A DNA stretch of 64,000 bases from Oscillospiraceae bacterium (lineage in GTDB: Bacteria > Bacillota > Clostridia > UBA1381), in contig JAFLUB010000007.1 of NCBI GenBank assembly GCA_022509025.1, positions 1-64,000 of the forward strand, given 5' to 3'. Positions 1-8,815 of the stretch are shown here, one piece after another. Made by a program: the position numbers and the translations under genes. Positions within the stretch are counted from its first letter, which is position 1. Each line of letters opens with the position of its first letter. The notes beneath the pieces are model-generated. The model saw only the letters and a list, made by a program, of their open reading frames with translations. It had not been told where the DNA came from and ran no database searches.

Positions 1-21
1 TCCCCGACGCTCTTCCGATCT
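1..21 (+). other. Illumina adapter remnant at contig end
   Basis: The first bases contain GACGCTCTTCCGATCT, the 3' part of the standard TruSeq read-1 adapter. This is library sequence and not genomic. It shows that the assembly ends here, so genes upstream of the OLE locus are not visible. Confidence 0.93.
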
Positions 22-48
22 AAGATTTTATTACAGAATAATACATTC

Positions 49-180
49 AAAGGGGGTGTTGCGTTAAGCAACACCCCCTTCGGGGCTGAATGAATTTAGA
101 TGCAGAATGGATGAAACGAAGCATAATGCGGGAAATACCGCATTATGCCTTTCCATGGTCTGCGCCAAATTGGGCAGCCT
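49..180 (+). repeat. R1 MITE-like palindromic repeat, copy A
   Basis: This copy starts with a perfect hairpin (GGGGGTGTTG and its complement CAACACCCCC at 52-78). The repeat proper follows: its left end is GGGCTG-N4-AATTTAGATGCAGAA, and its right end (to 179) is the inverted, imperfect copy of it (GGGCTGCC-N-AATTTGGCGCAGA read on the minus strand). The interior holds a second hairpin, GCATAATGCGG with its complement. No coding capacity is present. The same hairpin-plus-terminal-repeat arrangement recurs at 48241-48590, and further copies lie at 50230 and 63906. Confidence 0.8.
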
Positions 181-216
181 CTTTTTATTCAATTGCCTGA
201 CTCTTTCCGTCATGCA

Positions 217-245
217 TTGACTTTTTAACGAAAATATGATATATT
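217..245 (+). promoter_or_regulatory. Candidate sigma-A promoter for OLE RNA
   Basis: TTGACT and TATATT are separated by 17 bases, predicting a start near 252. A second TATAAT at 256-261 lacks a good -35 box. The position just before the structured RNA and just after the R1 repeat suggests that the RNA operon has its own promoter here. Confidence 0.55.
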
Positions 246-251
246 GAATAT

Positions 252-890
252 TAAATATAATAGTGGTGCAGTATCCTAGTCAGTACGGCTTTTCGGAAAG
301 CGGGCCTAAAAATCCGCCAAATGGCACATCGATGAAGTTTCTGGTGTTTTGCTTTGAACGCCCAGTTCGGGGCTGATGCTGGGAGTTAAGGTTTAGGGGC
401 GGTTTCCAACGGCATGGTTACCTTTCCCCCTTTTCCGTGGAGGCCTGTGACTGTGGCGGCCTAGACCCCCTAAGGGAGCAAGTCGTTACGGCACAGGGGA
501 AAACCTGTTTCGCGGTTAGTAATCCGCCGCCTCACAAGGGCAGCGGTATGAATGCTGTGGGCAGCGTAGCCAGCCTTGAGTGGATATGGCGGATACACGA
601 ACCAAACCCCCGCGCGGCGTAGGCCTTGCTGCAAAGGGGTATCGCGTGTTGAAACCATGTTCTGCAAAAGAGGATACGGAGAGCTATGGCTGTTTGGGAA
701 AACTTCTAGGCTGTCATAAAATGGATGAACAGAGGATTGCAGTGCGGACTAAGTGGCAATCCGGCAACCGTAAAAAGTGTGCGCCTTTAAAGGGAAACCG
801 CTTCTTCGGCGACGATAAAGCAGGCGCTCGGGAAAGCCTGCCGGACCTAAGCCGCAAACTTTACTCTGTTCATTACCCTATTTATATTTT
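252..890 (+). ncRNA. ole: OLE RNA (ornate, large, extremophilic RNA)
   Basis: About 640 bases of GC-richer, stem-rich sequence without a convincing reading frame lie directly upstream of an oapA homologue, dxs and tlyA. This is the context known for OLE RNA (length about 600 nt) in Halalkalibacterium and anaerobic Clostridia. Visible elements include local stems such as GCAGGC/GCCTGC near the 3' end (820-843) and long purine-rich joining segments. In the family, OLE RNA forms a membrane ribonucleoprotein with OapA and other Oap proteins and affects tolerance to magnesium, ethanol and cold. The assignment rests on context, length and structure-like composition, not on a covariance search. Both ends are approximate. 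Short frames at 437-622 and 580-897 cross it but have no ribosome binding site or family resemblance. Confidence 0.85.
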
Positions 891-939
891 TATATAATAT
901 GAAAATAATTATATTATGATATAAAAGGAGAGAAATTAC

Positions 940-1530
940 TTGGATAAATCCGGCATACCGAAACGAAAAAAATTTAAGGTGCCGCGCCCCGACTCAAACG
1001 TATCTACCTCGCATAAGTGGACTGTTATTGTACTTTTGCTGTCATTTATACTTTCAGTATTTTTCAGCTTCATAACATCGGCGGCGATGCAGTCAATTAC
1101 GATATTTTTCGCGTTTATATTACTTCTTGTCATAATTGCGGTAAATATACTTTTTGACATGGTAGGCACAGCTGTTCAGTCTGCCGAGGAGAAACCGTTC
1201 CATTCTCTTGCGTCAAGAAAAGTACCGGGCGCGAGGGAAAGTATTTCGGTGATCCGTCATGCTCCGCAGCTTGCGAATATGTGCTGTGATGTCATAGGAG
1301 ATATAGCGGGTATTATATCCGGCGCGACCACCGCGCTTATTGTGACGGAGCTTGTGGCAATGTTTGAACTCAAAGGTATGCTTCCCAGCCTTATTCTTAC
1401 GGGTCTCGTGGGAGCGCTTACCATAGGAGGAAAGGCGATGTCCAAAGGAATTTCAATGCAAAACGGTAATTCTATTGTATTTATCGTCGGAAAAATGATG
1501 TACTTTTTCAGACATTTGAAAAAACACTGA
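940..1530 (+). CDS. oapA: OLE-associated membrane protein OapA
   Basis: A 196-residue integral membrane protein expected to anchor OLE RNA to the cytoplasmic membrane. The N-terminus is strongly basic (PKRKKFKVPR). It is followed by paired hydrophobic segments at about 27-47 and 50-72, a basic loop, and two or more helices at about 120-165. A DVIGD motif near residue 118 matches the aspartate pair conserved in OapA. The start is TTG, placed 7 bases after AAAGGAGAG; no upstream ATG fits, and the next in-frame ATG would remove the first helix. Its stop overlaps an in-frame ATG of the dxs reading frame (TGATG), so it is co-transcribed with dxs. The assignment comes from sequence character plus its position directly after OLE RNA. 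Confidence 0.85.
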   Translation: MDKSGIPKRKKFKVPRPDSNVSTSHKWTVIVLLLSFILSVFFSFITSAAMQSITIFFAFILLLVIIAVNILFDMVGTAVQSAEEKPFHSLASRKVPGARESISVIRHAPQLANMCCDVIGDIAGIISGATTALIVTELVAMFELKGMLPSLILTGLVGALTIGGKAMSKGISMQNGNSIVFIVGKMMYFFRHLKKH

Positions 1531-1550
1531 TGATATACGAGGCTTTGGTG

Positions 1551-3392
1551 ATGAATAAACTTTTAGACAATATCAATTCACCTGATGATTTGAAAAAACT
1601 TAATATAGACGAGCTTGCCGCACTATGCGGTGAGATTCGTGAGTTTTTGATTGACAGTGTATCAAAAACCGGCGGTCATCTTGCCTCCAATCTCGGAGTG
1701 GTTGAGCTGACCGTTGCTCTTCACACTGTTTTTAACGTTCCCCAGGATAAAATTATTTTTGACGTAGGTCATCAGTCATATGTTCATAAAATCCTCACAG
1801 GCAGAAAGGATAGCTTTTCAACGCTGCGCCAATTCGGAGGACTGTCAGGATTTCCAAAACGGTCAGAAAGCGATTGTGACGCGTTTGACACAGGACACAG
1901 TTCAACCTCTGTTTCCGCAGCTCTCGGACTCGCGCGCGCGCGCGACCTTGCCGGTGATGATTTTAATATCATAACCGTATTCGGCGACGGAGCGCTTACG
2001 GGCGGCATGATGTATGAAGCGATGAATGACGCGGGGCATGTTAAAACTCCGCTGATACTTGTTCTCAACGACAATGCAATGTCTATATCAAAGAATGTCG
2101 GCGCTGTTGCAAAGCACCTCAGGAAGCTTCGCATGTCTCCTGTCTACTTCCGCTCAAAGCATGTGGTTGAAAGTGTCCTGAAAAAAATACCGCTGTTGGG
2201 AAAAGTATCGGTAAATATTATAAAAAAGATAAAAAGATTCTTCCGCAGACTCGTTATACCCACAACAATGTTTGACGATATGGGATTCACATATATGGGG
2301 CCTGTGGACGGTCATGACATAAAAGCTATGATACAGTGCTTCGAATACGTCAAGGACGAGAAAAAGCCTGTGTTTATACACATTCAGACGAAAAAAGGCA
2401 AGGGGTACGCGCACGCGGAATCAAATCCGCGCAAATTCCACGGAATATCCCCGTTTGACATAGCTACCGGAGAAACTAAAGAAGGAAGCGAAACATATAG
2501 TTCACGGTTCGGCTCTGTCCTGGTAAACCTCGCGCAAGATAATGATAAAATTGTGGCTATAACTGGCGCAATGCCTGACGGAACCGGGCTTGAGGAATTT
2601 GAAAAGCATTTCAAAAACAGATTTTTCGATGTCGGAATTGCGGAGCAGCACGGTGTAACGCTCTCTGCCGGACTTGCAGCAGGCGGCTATATACCTGTTA
2701 TACCATTGTATTCCTCATTTTTACAGCGCGCTTACGACCAGGTTCTTCACGACGTGTGTCTGCAAAATCTGCACGTTGTGTTCCCTATCGACCGCGCCGG
2801 TATTGTCGGTCAGGACGGAGAAACACATCAGGGCATTTATGATATATCATATCTTTCACATATGCCGAATATGACAATACTTTCCCCTGCAACTCTGGGT
2901 CAGCTTGAGGAAATGCTTAAATTTGCCATAAACGACTTCAACGCTCCCATCGCTATCCGCTATCCGCGCGGCGGTACGGAAGCGGATAATATTCCGCAGG
3001 ACTTTACTTTGGGAAAAGCTCAGCTTGTGCAGGAAGGTAACGATGTTACAATAGTCGCGTCCGGCAGAATGGTGAAGCGCGCCGAGGAGGTTTCGGCTCT
3101 CGCCGGTAAATCAGTGGAGATACTTGCTCTGCCAACGATAAAGCCACTTGATACTGAGGCTATAATAGCCTCAGCTTTAAAGACAAAACACCTCATAACC
3201 ATAGAAGACAACGTTAAAACAGGCGGCATGGGAAGCATGGTGGCAGCATTGCTTGAAGAAACACATACGGAATGCGAGTTTAAGATATTCGCTTTCCCGG
3301 ATACTCCGATTACTCACGGAACAGTTGAGGAACTGGACAAGCTTTACGGACTTGACGCGATAGCAATAGCATCAAAAATACAGGAATTATAA
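1551..3392 (+). CDS. dxs: 1-deoxy-D-xylulose-5-phosphate synthase
   Basis: A thiamine-diphosphate transketolase-like enzyme that condenses pyruvate with glyceraldehyde 3-phosphate. This is the first step of the MEP isoprenoid pathway and also feeds thiamine and pyridoxal synthesis. The protein is 613 residues, the usual length. Landmarks are SKTGGHLASNLGVVEL near the N-terminus, the ThDP motif GDGALTGGMMYEAMN and the transketolase C-half (GIAEQHGVTLSAGLA, DRAGIVGQDGETHQG). The start at 1551 is chosen because MNKLLDNINSPDDLKKL aligns with the family N-terminus and GAGG lies upstream. An in-frame ATG at 1530 overlaps the oapA stop and could serve through translational coupling. With ispE downstream, it makes this an isoprenoid operon. 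Confidence 0.96.
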   Translation: MNKLLDNINSPDDLKKLNIDELAALCGEIREFLIDSVSKTGGHLASNLGVVELTVALHTVFNVPQDKIIFDVGHQSYVHKILTGRKDSFSTLRQFGGLSGFPKRSESDCDAFDTGHSSTSVSAALGLARARDLAGDDFNIITVFGDGALTGGMMYEAMNDAGHVKTPLILVLNDNAMSISKNVGAVAKHLRKLRMSPVYFRSKHVVESVLKKIPLLGKVSVNIIKKIKRFFRRLVIPTTMFDDMGFTYMGPVDGHDIKAMIQCFEYVKDEKKPVFIHIQTKKGKGYAHAESNPRKFHGISPFDIATGETKEGSETYSSRFGSVLVNLAQDNDKIVAITGAMPDGTGLEEFEKHFKNRFFDVGIAEQHGVTLSAGLAAGGYIPVIPLYSSFLQRAYDQVLHDVCLQNLHVVFPIDRAGIVGQDGETHQGIYDISYLSHMPNMTILSPATLGQLEEMLKFAINDFNAPIAIRYPRGGTEADNIPQDFTLGKAQLVQEGNDVTIVASGRMVKRAEEVSALAGKSVEILALPTIKPLDTEAIIASALKTKHLITIEDNVKTGGMGSMVAALLEETHTECEFKIFAFPDTPITHGTVEELDKLYGLDAIAIASKIQEL

Positions 3393-3500
3393 CGTGAAAA
3401 ACAAACAAACGGCGCATCTTACCCTTTTTCGGGACCCCGAGTATCAGCATACGTCAGCGTCCCTCAAAATGGCAATCTGTTTGTTTCTTTCCCACGTTAC
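3388..3500 (-). repeat. R3 palindromic repeat, copy 1
   Basis: It begins within the dxs stop region with ATAACGTGAAA and ends with TTTCCCACGTTAC, so the ends are inverted. The interior (CGGGACCCC, ATACGTC, CCTCAAAATGGCAATCTG) matches the reverse complement of the repeats at 59150-59278 and 60948-61096. A second ACGTTAC follows at 3503. No open reading frame is present. It separates dxs from tlyA. Confidence 0.75.
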
Positions 3501-3546
3501 ACACGTTACAATTTGCGCCGTTGCACGGCGGAATGGAGAGTAAAAA

Positions 3547-4353
3547 ATGGGAAAAATAAGACTTGACGCTCTGCTTGTAAAAAACGGGCTGACTCAGAGC
3601 CGCGAAAGAGCAAAGGCTCTCATAATGGCAGGACAGGTATATATAGATAATCAGAAATGTGACAAAGCCGGTCAGATGGTAGACGAAGATACCGTAAAGC
3701 CTGAGATACGCGGTGAGACGCTAAAATATGTCAGCCGCGGCGGGCTAAAGCTTGAAAAGGCTATGAAGGAATTCCCTATTACTCTCGAAGGCAAAACCAC
3801 AATGGATATAGGCGCATCTACAGGCGGTTTTACAGACTGTATGCTTCAGAACGGAGCAAAAAAGGTGTTTGCGGTTGATGTCGGATACGGACAGTTCGCA
3901 TGGAAGCTCCGTCAGGACGAGAGAGTAGTTAACATGGAGCGCACCAACATACGCTATGTCACTCCCGAGGATATAGGCGGTGAAATTATAGATTTCGCGT
4001 CTATTGACGTATCATTTATATCACTTACGCTTGTTCTCCCGGTCGCGAAAAATCTTCTCGGCGAAGACGGAGAAATAGTGGCTCTTATAAAGCCCCAGTT
4101 TGAGGCGGGACGTGAGCAAGTCGGGAAAAAGGGTGTTGTGCGCGATATCAACGTGCATTTTGACGTTATAAAGAAAGTACTTGATTTTTCGGAGAGTATA
4201 GGACTTCACACAGCGGGACTTTCATATTCACCCATCAAAGGACCTGAGGGAAATATCGAATATCTTGCGTACATCAAAAAGAAAGACTGTGATGTTAAAA
4301 TTACCGATGAAATTATAAAAGAGATTGTAGACAAATCACACACGGCTCTTTAA
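3547..4353 (+). CDS. tlyA: TlyA family 2'-O-ribose rRNA methyltransferase
   Basis: A 268-residue protein with an N-terminal S4 RNA-binding domain (residues about 5-65, starting RLDALLVKNGLTQSRERA) and an FtsJ/RrmJ-type SAM-dependent methyltransferase domain (TMDIGASTGGFTDCMLQNGA is motif I, DFASIDVSFISL is motif IV). TlyA enzymes methylate the ribose of rRNA cytidines at the subunit interface; some homologues are annotated as hemolysin A or YqxC. GGAGAG precedes the ATG. Its position after oapA and dxs matches the gene order around OLE loci, where this gene (yqxC) also follows dxs. Confidence 0.92.
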   Translation: MGKIRLDALLVKNGLTQSRERAKALIMAGQVYIDNQKCDKAGQMVDEDTVKPEIRGETLKYVSRGGLKLEKAMKEFPITLEGKTTMDIGASTGGFTDCMLQNGAKKVFAVDVGYGQFAWKLRQDERVVNMERTNIRYVTPEDIGGEIIDFASIDVSFISLTLVLPVAKNLLGEDGEIVALIKPQFEAGREQVGKKGVVRDINVHFDVIKKVLDFSESIGLHTAGLSYSPIKGPEGNIEYLAYIKKKDCDVKITDEIIKEIVDKSHTAL

Positions 4354-4381
4354 AAGAAATATACGGGAAGGAGAGATAATC

Positions 4382-5263
4382 ATGCTGGCCGAAGATACAG
4401 TTATTGCGGGAAAACGCGCAATGTCGCGTTCATATGCAAAGATAAATCTTACGCTTGATGTGCTCGGTAAACGCGCGAACGGATACCATGACATTAAAAT
4501 GATTATGCAGACGGTTTCTTTGTTTGATCTTGTTCTGACAGATAAAACCGACAACGGTATATCAGTTTCGACAAACCTGCGTTATCTCCCTACCAATGAA
4601 AGAAATATAGCCTATAAAGCGGCGCTGGAATTTTTCAGGAATACAGGTATCAGAGGCGGAGCAAAAATCATGATTCATAAAAATATTCCTGTCGCAGCCG
4701 GACTTGCCGGCGGCAGCGGAAACTGCGCCGCAGTACTTGTTGCATTGAATATGCTGTATAATAATCCGCTTTCTTCAGATAAACTCAAGGAAATAGGCGC
4801 GTCTTTAGGCGCTGATGTTCCCTATTGTTTTGATGGAGGCACGCAGATGGCTGAGGGAATAGGTGAAATACTCTCTCCCCTGCCGTCCATGCCGGATGCT
4901 TATCTGCTGCTGGTTAAACCACAGATAAATGTTTCAACTGCCGCGGTATATGAAAAAATCGACAGCGCGGAAATTGCCGTCCGCCCTGATACGGATAGTA
5001 TGATTATGGCTCTCAGAGATAAAAATATAAGACAGGTAGCGGATAACCTGTGCAACGTTATGGAGTCTGTCACCGAAAAAATGTATCCTATTATCGGCGG
5101 TATTAAAAAGAAAATGATTATGAACGGCGCAATAGGCGCAGTAATGAGCGGGTCAGGTCCTACTGTGTTCGGAATTTTTGATGATTTTGAAACGGCAAAA
5201 AAAAGCGCAGACAGCTTTTCGATGCAATTTAAGGATGTTTTTCTTACCCGAACCATGAATTAG
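4382..5263 (+). CDS. ispE: 4-diphosphocytidyl-2-C-methyl-D-erythritol kinase
   Basis: A GHMP-family kinase that phosphorylates CDP-methylerythritol, the fourth step of the MEP pathway. At 293 residues it is typical. SYAKINLTLDVLGKRANGYHDI is the substrate-binding N-terminus, VAAGLAGGSGNCAAVL the glycine-rich ATP motif and GAVMSGSGPTVFG the third GHMP motif. GGAAGGAGAG lies a normal distance before ATG 4382; an internal ATG at 4421 would give a form closer to the shortest homologues. Together with dxs it supplies two non-adjacent MEP steps within one OLE-linked operon. Confidence 0.95.
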   Translation: MLAEDTVIAGKRAMSRSYAKINLTLDVLGKRANGYHDIKMIMQTVSLFDLVLTDKTDNGISVSTNLRYLPTNERNIAYKAALEFFRNTGIRGGAKIMIHKNIPVAAGLAGGSGNCAAVLVALNMLYNNPLSSDKLKEIGASLGADVPYCFDGGTQMAEGIGEILSPLPSMPDAYLLLVKPQINVSTAAVYEKIDSAEIAVRPDTDSMIMALRDKNIRQVADNLCNVMESVTEKMYPIIGGIKKKMIMNGAIGAVMSGSGPTVFGIFDDFETAKKSADSFSMQFKDVFLTRTMN

Positions 5264-5283
5264 TTGCAAAGGAGGTGCCGGGA

Positions 5284-6063
5284 ATGGATAAGGATATCAA
5301 TAATACAGATTTTAATGGAGATACTCCGGATAATGAATCTTTATATGATGGAAATGATAAATTTGACGAAGATGATGTAATTGACGAAGATTACGAAGAA
5401 GAGGTTTCTGATGATAATATATCGGACAAAGATAAACTTTCTAAAAACAATCATTTTAGAAATCTCAAAAAAGACTTATCGTCACGTTTCGTTAAAATTT
5501 CCTGTTTGATTTACGCGGCTGTATTGTTTGCCGCATTTACTTTCGGGTATGTCACTCCCGGATCCGATTCAGCAATATCAAAAAGACTGGATTCAATGCA
5601 TACAAAAAATAAATTATATGTCCAGACAAAGAAAAATTATGACGAGGCGCTTGAAAAGAAAAAAGACGCATCCGAACAGCTCGGGCACAAACAGCGTGAT
5701 TTGGATAAACTGACACAGTCACAGGATGGACTTCGTAAGCTTTCAGAGAGTAACAGCGCATTAGAAGAAGAAAAGAATACTCTGAGAGAGGAAGTAGAGA
5801 AAAAGCAATCAGAGCTTGAAACATTGAATCTTTCTGTTGCGGAAAAGACAAAAAAGACTGTTACATGGTCTTCGGGCAGATACTCTGTAGGAGAAAATAT
5901 TGCATCAGGCAATTACACCGTTACCGGTTCAGGGAGTATTTCTATAGGTAATTCCGGCAAATCGATTATAAATAAAGCGCTGAATTCATCAGGAGACAAC
6001 ATTGCGCTGAATAACGGCGATGTGATTCAGATAGACGGAACGGCGAAATTTGTTCCGGAATAA
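5284..6063 (+). CDS. Membrane coiled-coil protein, paralogue 1
   Basis: A 259-residue protein of unknown function. Residues 1-50 are highly acidic and probably disordered in the cytoplasm, 70-90 form one transmembrane helix, about 100-190 are a long charged coiled coil, and 195-259 are a small beta-rich domain (GRYSVGENIASGNYTVTGSG, then NGDVIQIDG). That last unit resembles a glycine-rich domain seen in many Firmicute surface proteins. Start ATG 5284 is preferred over the GTG at 5275, because AGGAGGTG lies directly at that GTG and 6 bases before the ATG. It lies 20 bases after ispE and may be co-transcribed. The next gene has the same architecture, so the pair arose by tandem duplication. Confidence 0.8.
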   Translation: MDKDINNTDFNGDTPDNESLYDGNDKFDEDDVIDEDYEEEVSDDNISDKDKLSKNNHFRNLKKDLSSRFVKISCLIYAAVLFAAFTFGYVTPGSDSAISKRLDSMHTKNKLYVQTKKNYDEALEKKKDASEQLGHKQRDLDKLTQSQDGLRKLSESNSALEEEKNTLREEVEKKQSELETLNLSVAEKTKKTVTWSSGRYSVGENIASGNYTVTGSGSISIGNSGKSIINKALNSSGDNIALNNGDVIQIDGTAKFVPE

Positions 6064-6087
6064 ATTACAGAGAAAGGCTGAAATGTA

Positions 6088-6699
6088 ATGAAAAGAGTCT
6101 ATATTATACTAACCTCATCTCTGACAGTTATATTAGCGGCTGTATTTTTCTTTATCGGGTACTCTGTTCCGACAGGACAGGAGGCATCAAAACAGCTACA
6201 GCAGGAAATTGTGATTTTAGATACGGATATAGCTAAAATCAATGCGGAAACAGGAGAAATACAGAAGCAGATAGACGATATGGATACACAGCTTGATGCC
6301 AAAAGCGTAATTTCTGACGAATATATGGAGTACAAGAATACACATGATACGCTTGTCAGTGAGATTGGGGAATTAAAGAACCGCTCAGCGCAGCTTGACG
6401 CGGAAATAGAGCAGAGCCGTATTACACTCGAAGAAGCATCCGGAGTAAAAGAGGAAAAAAAGGGCAGGTCATACGCGCTTGAAGCTAATAAAACATACTC
6501 ATGTCCGAATGAGATTCCTGTCGGACGATACACCGTTTCGGGAAGCGGCACATTGGTTATCACCGCGGCTAACGGTAAAATACGCGCGACGCAAAACCTT
6601 GACGTTTCCTATAACAACACCTACACATTTAATTTAGCGGACAAGGAAAGAATTAAATCCAGCGCGGCGATTAATATTACGCAGTTGGTGACAAATTAA
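6088..6699 (+). CDS. Membrane coiled-coil protein, paralogue 2
   Basis: A 203-residue protein sharing layout with the preceding gene but lacking its acidic N-terminal arm. It has a transmembrane helix at 5-26, a coiled coil at about 30-128 and a C-terminal beta domain (IPVGRYTVSGSGTLVITAANG). The helix-first orientation places the coil and beta domain outside the cell. The C-terminal domain is recognisably homologous to that of paralogue 1 (both carry YTVxGSG), while the coil sequences have diverged. GAAAGGCTG lies ahead of the ATG. A strong bidirectional terminator follows. Function unknown; a structural role at the cell surface is only a guess. Confidence 0.78.
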   Translation: MKRVYIILTSSLTVILAAVFFFIGYSVPTGQEASKQLQQEIVILDTDIAKINAETGEIQKQIDDMDTQLDAKSVISDEYMEYKNTHDTLVSEIGELKNRSAQLDAEIEQSRITLEEASGVKEEKKGRSYALEANKTYSCPNEIPVGRYTVSGSGTLVITAANGKIRATQNLDVSYNNTYTFNLADKERIKSSAAINITQLVTN

Positions 6700-6703
6700 C
6701 CAC

Positions 6704-6746
6704 AAATAAAAATATCCATCCGAATGCTGGATGGATATTTTTATTT
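6704..6746. terminator. Bidirectional terminator between ORF 6088 and rplQ
   Basis: A perfect 18-bp inverted repeat (AAATAAAAATATCCATCC at 6704-6721 with its complement at 6729-6746, loop GAATGCT). A-runs on one side and T-runs on the other make it usable on both strands. It ends the OLE-dxs operon and the alpha operon at one convergent point. Confidence 0.9.
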
Positions 6747-6765
6747 CCATAATATAATTTCTACA

Positions 6766-7110
6766 TTAGTCTACAAGCTCAAGAATTGCCATAGGCGCGC
6801 TGTCACCACGACGCGGACCTGTCTGATAAATTCTTGTGTAACCGCCGTTTCTTTCAGCGTACTTAGGAGCAATTTCACTGAAAACCTTTGTTACAACGTC
6901 TTCCTTTGTGATAAACTCCAATGCCTGACGACGAGAATGCAATGTATTAGTTTTGCCAAGAGTAATCATTTTCTCAGCCATACTCTGAGTTTCCTTTGCT
7001 CTTGTCAAAGTAGTTTCAATTCTACCCGTCTCCAAAAAGCTTGTTACGAGATTACGAAGCATAGCTTTTCTCTGATCGGTCGGGCGATTTAACTTTCTTG
7101 TTCCCGGCAT
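6766..7110 (-). CDS. rplQ: 50S ribosomal protein L17
   Basis: A 114-residue L17 of the short bacterial form, starting [20 protein letters not shown]. It is a core protein of the large subunit and the last gene of the alpha operon. GGAGGTAACAGTT precedes the ATG. It begins 16 bases after rpoA, the usual rpoA-rplQ order, and ends just before the shared terminator. Confidence 0.98.
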   Translation of the reverse strand: MPGTRKLNRPTDQRKAMLRNLVTSFLETGRIETTLTRAKETQSMAEKMITLGKTNTLHSRRQALEFITKEDVVTKVFSEIAPKYAERNGGYTRIYQTGPRRGDSAPMAILELVD

Positions 7111-7126
7111 AACTGTTACCTCCTAT

Positions 7127-8077
7127 TTAATCTTCTTCTTTTTTAAGGTAAAGACCTAAACCATTCAATTTGTTTATGACTTCTTCAAGCGACTTTCTTC
7201 CGAGGTTTCTTACTTTCATCATATCCTCTTCGGACTTGTTTATAAGATCCTCTACCGTATTAATAGCTGCGCGCTTTAAGCAGTTATATGAACGAACTGA
7301 CAGGTCAAGCTCCTCAATTGTCATTTCAAGAACCTTTTCCTTCTTGTTTTCTTCCTTCTCAACGATGATTTCCGCGTTCTTCGCGTCATCAGAAAGGTCT
7401 ACAAACAATGAAAGCAAGTCGTTCATTATCTTAGCAGCTAACGATATAGCCTCATCAGGCTTTATAGTACCGTTTGTCCAAACTTCAACCACAAGTTCTT
7501 CTCTATCTGTATATTGACCTACTCTGGTGTTTTCTACAGTGTAATTCACCTTCGTTACAGGAGTATATATAGAATCCACAGGTATTACTCCTATTATTGG
7601 CTGTATGCTCTGCTTATTCTTCTCAGCGCTCACATAGCCTCTGCCCTTTGAAAGGGTAATCTCAATATAAAGATTAGCATCATCATTAAGTGTTGCAATA
7701 TGAAGGTCGGGATTGAATATTTCAACATCGTCATCACGCTTAATATCAGCGGCTGTTATTTCCTGCGCGCCTTTTGCTTCAATGTAAACGGTTTTGGGAA
7801 GATCGCCGTGAATTTTAAGAGCGAGCTTCTTGATGTTAAGTATAATCTCCGTAACATCCTCCGTTACTCCGGGCACTGTTGAAAACTCATGCTGTACGCC
7901 CTCAATCTTGATTGACGTAGCAGCTGCGCCCGGCAAAGATGAAAGCAAAATTCTGCGAAGTGAATTTCCGAGTGTGGTACCGTAACCGCGCTCAAGAGGC
8001 GATACGACGAATCTACCGTATCTGCCGTCTTCACTCATTTCAGCGCATTCTATATTAGGCTTTTCCATTTCTATCAT
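7127..8077 (-). CDS. rpoA: RNA polymerase subunit alpha
   Basis: A 316-residue alpha subunit. The N-terminal domain ([16 protein letters not shown]) dimerises and nucleates RNA polymerase assembly. The C-terminal domain from about residue 245 ([31 protein letters not shown]) has the helix-hairpin-helix that binds UP elements and activators. AAGGAGGG precedes the ATG. It lies 113 bases downstream of rpsD, inside the alpha operon. Confidence 0.99.
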   Translation of the reverse strand: MIEMEKPNIECAEMSEDGRYGRFVVSPLERGYGTTLGNSLRRILLSSLPGAAATSIKIEGVQHEFSTVPGVTEDVTEIILNIKKLALKIHGDLPKTVYIEAKGAQEITAADIKRDDDVEIFNPDLHIATLNDDANLYIEITLSKGRGYVSAEKNKQSIQPIIGVIPVDSIYTPVTKVNYTVENTRVGQYTDREELVVEVWTNGTIKPDEAISLAAKIMNDLLSLFVDLSDDAKNAEIIVEKEENKKEKVLEMTIEELDLSVRSYNCLKRAAINTVEDLINKSEEDMMKVRNLGRKSLEEVINKLNGLGLYLKKEED

Positions 8078-8190
8078 TTCAGAACCCTCCTTTAAAATCT
8101 GAGATGAGTCCGGAACGATTTATCCGTTCCGTTCCGAAACAACAACTCTTTAAAACGTATATATATCCACTTACCGAGGGTAACATATGA

Positions 8191-8784
8191 TTACTTAGAA
8201 TAAAGTTCGACGATAAGGTGTTCCTCTACTTCATAATCAATGTCTTCTCTGGTAGCCAGGGCAAGAACCTTACCTGTGAGTGTATTCTTGTCCATTGAAA
8301 GCCACTTTGGAATAATTCTGTTAGCGTTTGTTTCAACGATTTCCTTAATTCTTACTGAGTTCCTACTCTTCTCTCTTACTGCAATCACGTCGCCAGGCTT
8401 TACAAGATATGAAGGAATATCTACCTTCTGACCGTTAACTGTGATATGACCATGGTTAACAATCTGTCTTGCCTCTCTTCTTGTGTTAGCCAGACCTAAT
8501 CTGAAAACAACGTTATCAAGTCTTGACTCAAGAATCTGAAGAAGCATTTCACCTGTGATACCCTGTCTCTTAGTAGCCATTACGTAGTACTTCTTGAACT
8601 GCTTTTCAAGTAAGCCGTAGATAAACTTAACCTTCTGCTTTTCGTTAAGCTGCAAGCCGTACTCTGACTGCTTTTTTCTGCCCTGCTTCGGGTTTCTGTT
8701 TGATGACTTATCAATACCCATTGTAGCCGGGTTAATACCTAAAGTTTTGCATCTCTTTAAAACCGGTTGTCTGTTTACTGCCAT
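8191..8784 (-). CDS. rpsD: 30S ribosomal protein S4
   Basis: A 197-residue S4 with the RNA-binding S4 domain ([33 protein letters not shown]). It initiates 16S rRNA folding and helps set translational fidelity. The N-terminal cysteine cluster of zinc-binding S4 is absent (only one Cys, in KRCKTLG), so this is the zinc-free form. AAAGGAGG lies before the ATG. Many Firmicutes carry rpsD elsewhere; here it sits in the alpha operon. Confidence 0.98.
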   Translation of the reverse strand: MAVNRQPVLKRCKTLGINPATMGIDKSSNRNPKQGRKKQSEYGLQLNEKQKVKFIYGLLEKQFKKYYVMATKRQGITGEMLLQILESRLDNVVFRLGLANTRREARQIVNHGHITVNGQKVDIPSYLVKPGDVIAVREKSRNSVRIKEIVETNANRIIPKWLSMDKNTLTGKVLALATREDIDYEVEEHLIVELYSK

Positions 8785-8815
8785 GCTCTTTTTCCTCCTT
8801 TACAATAATATACAA

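Noticed and set aside
437-897. Two short plus-strand reading frames (61 and 105 codons) upstream of oapA
   Set aside because: They lie across the OLE RNA, have no ribosome binding sites and no family resemblance; the structured RNA explains the region.
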